Shown: positions 5,081 to 9,034 of the stretch, one piece after another
Numbering within the stretch: position 1 is the stretch's first letter
Layout of the letters: each line of letters opens with the position of its first letter
Origin: Pyrinomonadaceae bacterium
Lineage (GTDB): Bacteria > Acidobacteriota > Blastocatellia > Pyrinomonadales > Pyrinomonadaceae
Length of the DNA: 9,034 nucleotides
NCBI GenBank assembly: GCA_018060305.1
Contig: JAGOWF010000101.1
Coordinates: 1-9,034, forward strand
Reading direction: 5' to 3'
Translations under genes and position numbers: made by a program
The notes under the pieces: generated by a model
Databases searched by the model: none
What the model was told of the DNA's origin: nothing
What the model saw: only the letters and a program-made list of their open reading frames with translations

Positions 5081-7408
5081 ATGAAGAACCCTTTTCTCGA
5101 GAACTTTCGCCCATATATTCCCGATGCATCGAAGTTGCGTGAGCTGACGGCGTTTCCGCTGGTCGTCGGCACGCTGCTCGGCATTATCTTTGGAGCATCG
5201 TCGCTGTATCTGGTGCTCAAGACCGGTCTGACGGTGTCGGCCTCGATACCGGTCGCGGTGATCGCCATTACGCTGTTTCGCCTGCTGTCAAAGGCGGGAA
5301 TGCGTGACGCGACGATCCTCGAGGCTAACATGATGCAGACGGCCGGTTCGGCGGGCGAATCGATCGCGTTCGGCGTCGGCGTGACGATGCCGGCGATATT
5401 GATACTCGGCTTTGATCTCGAGATCTGGCGCGTGACGCTGGTCGCGATACTCGGTGGCCTCTTGGGCATCCTGATGATGATCCCGCTAAGGCGCGCGTTG
5501 ATCAAGGAGCAGCACGGTTTCCTGAAATATCCCGAGGGCACGGCCTGCGCACAGGTGCTGATCGCCGGCGCGTCAAAGGAATCGCGCGATGCGGCATACG
5601 AGGCCGGCACCGAAGCGGCTAGCGACAGCGAAGTCCTCCATCGCGGCAAGATCATCGCGACGGGTTTTGGTCTGGGATTTTTGTATAAGTCCGTGATGGA
5701 CGTTTTCTCGGCCTGGCACCCGGAGCCTGGCAAGGACCTGCCCGACAACGTCCTAAAAGGCGGCTCGATCCATCTCGAGAACAATCCTGCACTGCTGGGC
5801 GTTGGCTATATCATCGGCCCATACATCTCGGCGATCATGCTCGGCGGCGGCATCCTTTCGTATCTGATACTGATACCGCTGATCAAATATTTTGGCGAGG
5901 CGTTGACCAACCCGCTTGCTCCGGCAGTCGGCAAGAACATCGCCGAAATGTCGCCCGGCAACATTCGCAGCGAATACATTCTCTACATCGGTGCCGGTGC
6001 CGTGACGGCGGCCGGTATCATTTCGCTGGGGCGGAGCCTGCCGACGATCATCCACGGACTGCGATCGGGCCTGGCCGATCTTCGAGGCTCGTCCGGGGCC
6101 AACGGCACGGCACGGACCGATCAGGACATCTCGATGAAGTACGTCATCATCGGCCTCATCCTGCTCATGGCCGCCGTGATGCTGTCGCCTTCGCTGGGAT
6201 TATTCATCGGCGACAGTCCGGTCGTTTCGATCGCGGGGGCGATCCTGATCGTCATCCTCGGATTCTTGTTTGTGACGGTGTCGTCGCGGCTGACCGGTGA
6301 GGTCGGCTCGTCGTCAAACCCGATCTCAGGGATGACCGTCGCGACACTTTTGTTTACATGTCTCGTATTCCTGGCCCTCGGCTGGACGGCGAGCGATCCT
6401 TATTTTGTCACGGCATTGTCGATCGGCGGTATCGTCTGTATCGCAGCATCGAATGGCGGAACGACGTCGCAGGATCTCAAGACAGGCTTCCTCGTCGGCG
6501 GCACACCCAAACGCCAGCAGATCGCGATACTCGTCGGAGCTCTCGCATCGGCGCTCGTCTTAGGGCCGTTGCTGCTCTATCTAAACACCGGCGGCACTTA
6601 TTATCAGAAGGTTGATCTTTCGACATTCCCGGCCGGTTTTCACATCACCGAAGATAAGCTCTTCCGCCAGGGCGGGACGTTTCAAAGTGAGCACGTTCTG
6701 ACCGGGACCTACGCCACAGACACTGCCCAGTATCACGTCTGGCAAAACACCGATCCGGCCGCCGGACAAATTGGTAAGTACCTCGTCAACAATCAGGGAC
6801 AGCCCGTGTATCTTGTCGATCCGGCGATCAACGGGGTCGTGCAAGAGGACGAGAACGGTAATAAGCTAACTCGATACGACGCACCAAAGGCGACGCTGAT
6901 GTCTTATATCATCAAGGGCGTTTTGGGCCAGGACCTGCCGTGGGGACTCGTCCTGATCGGAGCGATGATCGCGATAATGCTCGAGATCGTCGGCGTCCCA
7001 TCGCTCGCGTTTGCCGTGGGCCTGTATCTGCCGATCGCGACGTCTATGCCGATCTTCGCAGGCGGCATGGTCAGAAAGCTGGTTGACGTTTACCTCAAAC
7101 GCAAACTCGCCGTGCAGGAGTTGACCGAGGACCAGATCATTGCCGAGACCGATAAATCGCACGGCGTGCTGTTGGCATCGGGCTATATCGCGGGCGGAGC
7201 GATCGCGGGCATCCTGATCGCGATCTTTGCCGTTCAGCCGAGCCTGAATGCTCTGCAGACGGCAACGGCCGCGTGGGCCAAGGAATCAAATCCGTTCTTC
7301 TCGGGCGATCAAGCCTGGTGGCTCGGCGCGATCCCGTTCCTCGTCATTTGCGTGATCCTCTACATGGTCGGCCGCGAACGCTGGATGGCGTATAAGGATC
7401 GCGACTAA
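5081..7408 (+). CDS. OPT-family oligopeptide transporter
   Basis: This 775-residue inner-membrane transporter probably imports short peptides with protons; some OPT members move metal chelates instead. GGAGG at 5070-5074, 6 nt before the ATG, fixes the start. About 16 hydrophobic segments are visible. Patches typical of the bacterial/archaeal OPT branch (TIGR00733, PF03169) are TAGSAGESIAFG (near 87), LKYPEGTACAQVLIAG (near 149-164), SNGGTTSQDLKTGFLVGGTP (near 460-480) and LEIVGVPSLAFAVGLYLP (near 630-650). The protein is longer than the roughly 600-650 residues usual for this branch as I recall it, mainly because residues about 503-600 form a polar stretch between helices (from NTGGTYYQKVD to TRYDAPKATL) that is probably extracytoplasmic. 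It is transcribed divergently from an exported carboxypeptidase that could supply its substrates. A hairpin with a T-run follows the stop. Confidence 0.93.
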   Translation: MKNPFLENFRPYIPDASKLRELTAFPLVVGTLLGIIFGASSLYLVLKTGLTVSASIPVAVIAITLFRLLSKAGMRDATILEANMMQTAGSAGESIAFGVGVTMPAILILGFDLEIWRVTLVAILGGLLGILMMIPLRRALIKEQHGFLKYPEGTACAQVLIAGASKESRDAAYEAGTEAASDSEVLHRGKIIATGFGLGFLYKSVMDVFSAWHPEPGKDLPDNVLKGGSIHLENNPALLGVGYIIGPYISAIMLGGGILSYLILIPLIKYFGEALTNPLAPAVGKNIAEMSPGNIRSEYILYIGAGAVTAAGIISLGRSLPTIIHGLRSGLADLRGSSGANGTARTDQDISMKYVIIGLILLMAAVMLSPSLGLFIGDSPVVSIAGAILIVILGFLFVTVSSRLTGEVGSSSNPISGMTVATLLFTCLVFLALGWTASDPYFVTALSIGGIVCIAASNGGTTSQDLKTGFLVGGTPKRQQIAILVGALASALVLGPLLLYLNTGGTYYQKVDLSTFPAGFHITEDKLFRQGGTFQSEHVLTGTYATDTAQYHVWQNTDPAAGQIGKYLVNNQGQPVYLVDPAINGVVQEDENGNKLTRYDAPKATLMSYIIKGVLGQDLPWGLVLIGAMIAIMLEIVGVPSLAFAVGLYLPIATSMPIFAGGMVRKLVDVYLKRKLAVQELTEDQIIAETDKSHGVLLASGYIAGGAIAGILIAIFAVQPSLNALQTATAAWAKESNPFFSGDQAWWLGAIPFLVICVILYMVGRERWMAYKDRD

Positions 7409-7415
7409 AAAATGT

Positions 7416-7445
7416 TTTACATCTTTGTGCGCGGCACGCTATAAT
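7416..7445 (+). promoter_or_regulatory. Sigma-70-type promoter for the 7499 lipoprotein gene
   Basis: TTTACA (7416-7421) and a perfect TATAAT (7440-7445) are 18 bp apart, giving an expected start near 7452, about 47 nt before the ATG. The -10 box lies in the loop of the hairpin at 7433-7456. Boxes and spacing are seen directly; activity is inferred. Confidence 0.6.
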
Positions 7446-7465
7446 TATGGCGTGCCCGCTTTTTT
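7433..7465 (+). terminator. Probable intrinsic terminator of the OPT gene
   Basis: GGCACGC (7433-7439) pairs perfectly with GCGTGCC (7450-7456) across a 10-base AT-rich loop, and six T residues follow at 7460-7465. It lies 24 bases after the OPT stop codon. Three bases separate stem and T-run, so the efficiency is uncertain. Confidence 0.55.
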
Positions 7466-7498
7466 CTTGAGCTGCTGCTTCCACACGAGGTGATTCAG

Positions 7499-8344
7499 AT
7501 GAGAAAAATTGCCCCTTCTCGCCTAGCTTTTCTGCTGTTAGCAGTGGTGGCCCTGCCTCTCCTGATGGCCGGATGCTCGGCCAAGGCCTCGGAGAAAGCC
7601 GCCGCTCCCGCGGCTGAGCCGGTGAATACGACCGACGCCGCAAAGGGAGCGACGATCGACATCGAGACGGGGGGCCCTGCCGATACGGTCAGGGCGTTTT
7701 ACAAGCACCTTCGCGATCGGAACATTCGCGCGGCGATGTTTCTGACGAATATGCGTCCCGCCATCGAGGGCCTGACCGACGCGGAGCTGAAGGAATTCTC
7801 GGTCGATTTTGAGAAGCTCGCCGTCCAGGTGCCCGCCGACCTCAAGATCAACGGTGAGATCGTATCGGGCGACCGAGCAACTGTTACGATCGATCTGCCC
7901 TCGGCGGAAAAGCCCGAGACGCAAGCCATTCAACTGCGGCGGCAGAATGACGTTTGGGTTCTGATGAGCGTTGACGAGGCCGGTGAGCGGCGGATGAAGG
8001 CGGACGGGAAACAGTATTTTTACAATTTGCGCATCGACGTCCATCATGAAGAGGCCGAGGCGATGCTCCGGCGGATCGCCAAGGGCCAACTCGTCTATGC
8101 CGCTCAGAATCAGGGCGTCTATGCCGACCTGCGGACACTCGTCGCACAAGGCCTGCTCCCGGATGATGCGATGTCGGGTGCCTCGACGGGTTACACCTAT
8201 GCGATAGATCTCGACACTGAGCGAAAGAATTATTACGCCACCGCTACGCCGGTCGAGTACGGAAAGAGCGGAAAGCTGTCGTTCCTGCTCGATGGCGCGG
8301 CCTTGTCAAAACGCGATACAGGCGGTGCTCCGATGACAAAATGA
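7499..8344 (+). CDS. Lipoprotein with NTF2-like domain joined to a pilin-like C-terminal domain
   Basis: The ATG at 7499 is preceded by ACGAGG at an 8-nt spacing. A GTG at 7490 in the same frame overlaps that site and is less likely. The 281-residue product has a lipoprotein signal (MRKIAPSRLAFLLLAVVALP, lipobox LMAGC, Cys26), an Ala/Pro-rich linker, and a segment at about 58-165 starting DTVRAFYKHLRDRNIRAAM that resembles DUF4878/NTF2-like domains in envelope lipoproteins. Residues about 185-281 (MLRRIAKGQLVYAAQNQGVYADLRTLVAQGLL, then GYTYAIDL and YYATATPVEYGKSG) resemble the globular part of acidobacterial type IV pilin-like proteins, but with no prepilin N-terminus. The second match is from memory of family patterns. 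The protein is probably membrane-anchored at the envelope; its function is unknown. It has its own promoter. Confidence 0.85.
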   Translation: MRKIAPSRLAFLLLAVVALPLLMAGCSAKASEKAAAPAAEPVNTTDAAKGATIDIETGGPADTVRAFYKHLRDRNIRAAMFLTNMRPAIEGLTDAELKEFSVDFEKLAVQVPADLKINGEIVSGDRATVTIDLPSAEKPETQAIQLRRQNDVWVLMSVDEAGERRMKADGKQYFYNLRIDVHHEEAEAMLRRIAKGQLVYAAQNQGVYADLRTLVAQGLLPDDAMSGASTGYTYAIDLDTERKNYYATATPVEYGKSGKLSFLLDGAALSKRDTGGAPMTK

Positions 8345-8397
8345 GAAGCTGTGGAAATCCTGTGAAATAGCCTGTGGAAAAAAGTGACTTACGCAGT

Positions 8398-8428
8398 TTG
8401 CTTTTTAATTCGATCCGGTTTATATAAA
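8398..8428 (+). promoter_or_regulatory. Candidate promoter for the PilZ-domain gene
   Basis: TTGCTT (8398-8403) is followed after 17 bp by TATATA (8421-8426), with TATAAA two bases later. It lies about 35-60 bases before the PilZ start codon. The match is moderate. Confidence 0.4.
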
Positions 8429-8460
8429 TAGGTTCCTGTCGCTTTATCCAGGCCCCGGCG

Positions 8461-8928
8461 ATGATACGTGAGCTTATAAACAAGCTGAACTGCTCTTTCT
8501 CCAAGCGCATGGTGTCGCTGCGCCGTAATCATACGGCACCGCTCAAGGTATGGTTCGATCCGGATATCGACACCGAGATCGGACGCGAACGCGCTCGTGC
8601 GGCATGCATTCTCGGCGAGACCGTCGATATCAGCAGAACGGGAATCGGTTTTACCGTGCCGTCGATCCGTGTTAAAGAAAAGTATCTGGTCGGCCACGAC
8701 CGCATACTGAACATAGAGATCGATCTGCCGAGCGGGAAGATCTTTATGCGGGCCAAAGGATGCCGCTATAAGAAAGTCGGCGTTCACATTTCGGCCGAAA
8801 GGTTTCTTGTCGGAGCCAATATCATCACTCTCGATGGCCCGGACAAAGATAATTACGAAGCCTTTCTCCGCTTCGGCACACGCCGCATAGACCCCGCCGC
8901 CCGCCGCCTCGAGATCGGCGCAAAATGA
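8461..8928 (+). CDS. PilZ-domain protein, second Arg of the RxxxR motif not evident
   Basis: This 155-residue soluble protein carries a PilZ-type beta-barrel pattern. RRNHTAPLKVWF (21-32) is followed by the D-x-S-x-x-G motif DISRTG (D56, S58, G61) and GIGFTVPSIRVKEKYL, then alternating strands (RILNIEIDLPSGKIFMRAKGC, KVGVHISAERF). PilZ domains bind cyclic di-GMP through RxxxR plus (D/N)xSxxG. The expected second Arg appears to be Thr25 or Ala26, so binding is uncertain; RERAR at 42-46 contains R-x-x-x-R but sits after the first strand. PilZ effectors commonly act on pili, exopolysaccharide or motility, and the upstream neighbour has a pilin-like domain. The ATG at 8461 has only a weak AGG upstream; Met17 (8509) is an alternative start that keeps the whole domain. 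Confidence 0.8.
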   Translation: MIRELINKLNCSFSKRMVSLRRNHTAPLKVWFDPDIDTEIGRERARAACILGETVDISRTGIGFTVPSIRVKEKYLVGHDRILNIEIDLPSGKIFMRAKGCRYKKVGVHISAERFLVGANIITLDGPDKDNYEAFLRFGTRRIDPAARRLEIGAK

Positions 8929-8947
8929 TCCTAACGGCAATCCCGTC

Positions 8948-8970
8948 GGAACGCCGGCACCTCTGCCCGC
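8948..8970 (+). repeat. CGGAACGC-type repeat copy downstream of the PilZ gene
   Basis: It matches the minus-strand copy at 4541-4563 at 20 of 23 bases (GGAACGC-N-GGCACC ... TGCCCGC). It is intergenic here, 20 bases after the PilZ stop codon. Confidence 0.55.
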
Positions 8971-8999
8971 GTGTAAATTATCCATTATTTGAATGCGGG
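8966..8999 (+). repeat. Imperfect palindrome after the PilZ gene, possible terminator
   Basis: Positions 8966-8981 pair with 8984-8999 at 12 of 16 bases, including a 5-bp GC end (CCCGC/GCGGG) and an AT-rich centre. No T-run follows, so an intrinsic terminator role is doubtful. It joins the repeat at 8948 to the iterated repeat at 8992. Confidence 0.4.
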
Positions 9000-9018
9000 T
9001 AAAGCGGATCGGGCGGAT
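8992..9018 (+). repeat. Iterated 9-bp repeat, NNNGCGG(G/A)T x3
   Basis: Three consecutive 9-bp units each carry GCGG at positions 4-7 (starts 8992, 9001, 9010). A degenerate continuation reaches the window edge, with another GCGG at 9030. On the minus strand the units read ATCCGC-NNN. The rest of 8929-9034 shows no gene on either strand. Confidence 0.5.
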
Positions 9019-9034
9019 AAGCGACGGTTGCGGT

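Noticed and set aside
4894..5784. N-terminal extension of the M14 reading frame by about 297 codons
   Set aside because: It is antisense to the OPT gene and the divergent intergenic region, is rich in Ser/Pro/Arg without domain features, and the signal peptide at 4893 marks the real start.
7490..7498. GTG start for the lipoprotein
   Set aside because: It overlaps the likely Shine-Dalgarno (ACGAGG); the ATG at 7499 has ideal spacing and a normal signal peptide start.
7538..8149. 203-residue minus-strand open frame
   Set aside because: It is antisense to the lipoprotein gene, which has a promoter, ribosome-binding site and lipobox.
8350..8381. Replication origin suggested by DnaA-box-like repeats
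   Set aside because: No exact box, no AT-rich unwinding region of size, and no dnaA, dnaN or parAB nearby; kept only as a possible regulator site.
8389..8985. 198-residue minus-strand open frame overlapping the PilZ gene
   Set aside because: The plus-strand PilZ motif is convincing; the minus frame begins inside repeat sequence and shows no domain.

Overview
The window reads as ordinary chromosomal DNA of a free-living Gram-negative-type bacterium. It carries two predicted lipoproteins, an exported zinc carboxypeptidase, a PilZ protein and mid-50s % GC by eye. The bacterial OPT-type transporter, the large M14 peptidase with a GATase-like C-terminal half, a pilin-like globular domain and many dispersed palindromic and iterated repeats together suggest an Acidobacteriota (Blastocatellia/Pyrinomonadales-like) genome. 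That placement is inference from recalled families, not a database result.

Layout. Positions 1-4893 are transcribed leftwards. In order of transcription they hold an exported M14 metallocarboxypeptidase (4893-2443), a small GxxExxY-family gene lying between 27-bp inverted repeats (element 2031-2431), a six-TM membrane protein with a coiled-coil tail (2017-1334), a small lipoprotein (1299-880) and an AI-2E-family permease that runs off the left edge (860-1). A 187-bp divergent intergenic region (4894-5080) holds a long imperfect palindrome and an operator-like dyad. Rightwards come an OPT oligopeptide transporter (5081-7408), a hairpin with a T-run whose loop carries a consensus -10 box, a lipoprotein joining an NTF2-like segment to a pilin-like domain (7499-8344), and a PilZ-domain protein (8461-8928). 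The last 106 bases hold only repeats. No gene-free stretch exceeds 300 bases, and I saw no tRNA, rRNA, CRISPR array or phage gene.

How the genes may work together. The divergent pair of exported carboxypeptidase and oligopeptide transporter fits extracytoplasmic peptide breakdown followed by uptake. The pilin-like lipoprotein beside a PilZ protein hints at cell-surface functions, but no motility or pilus gene is present to confirm it. The left-hand genes are functionally mixed.

The most unusual aspect is repeat load. The M14 gene alone contains three in-frame repeat-derived segments: its signal peptide, a GTRAPLPAR patch and a 37-residue insertion made of a perfect 28-bp inverted-repeat pair. 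Three unrelated-looking repeat families in the window share one design, three tandem units of 8-9 bp, and one of them forms the ends of the GxxExxY element. The GxxExxY protein has itself lost the signature tyrosine through an apparent in-frame deletion.
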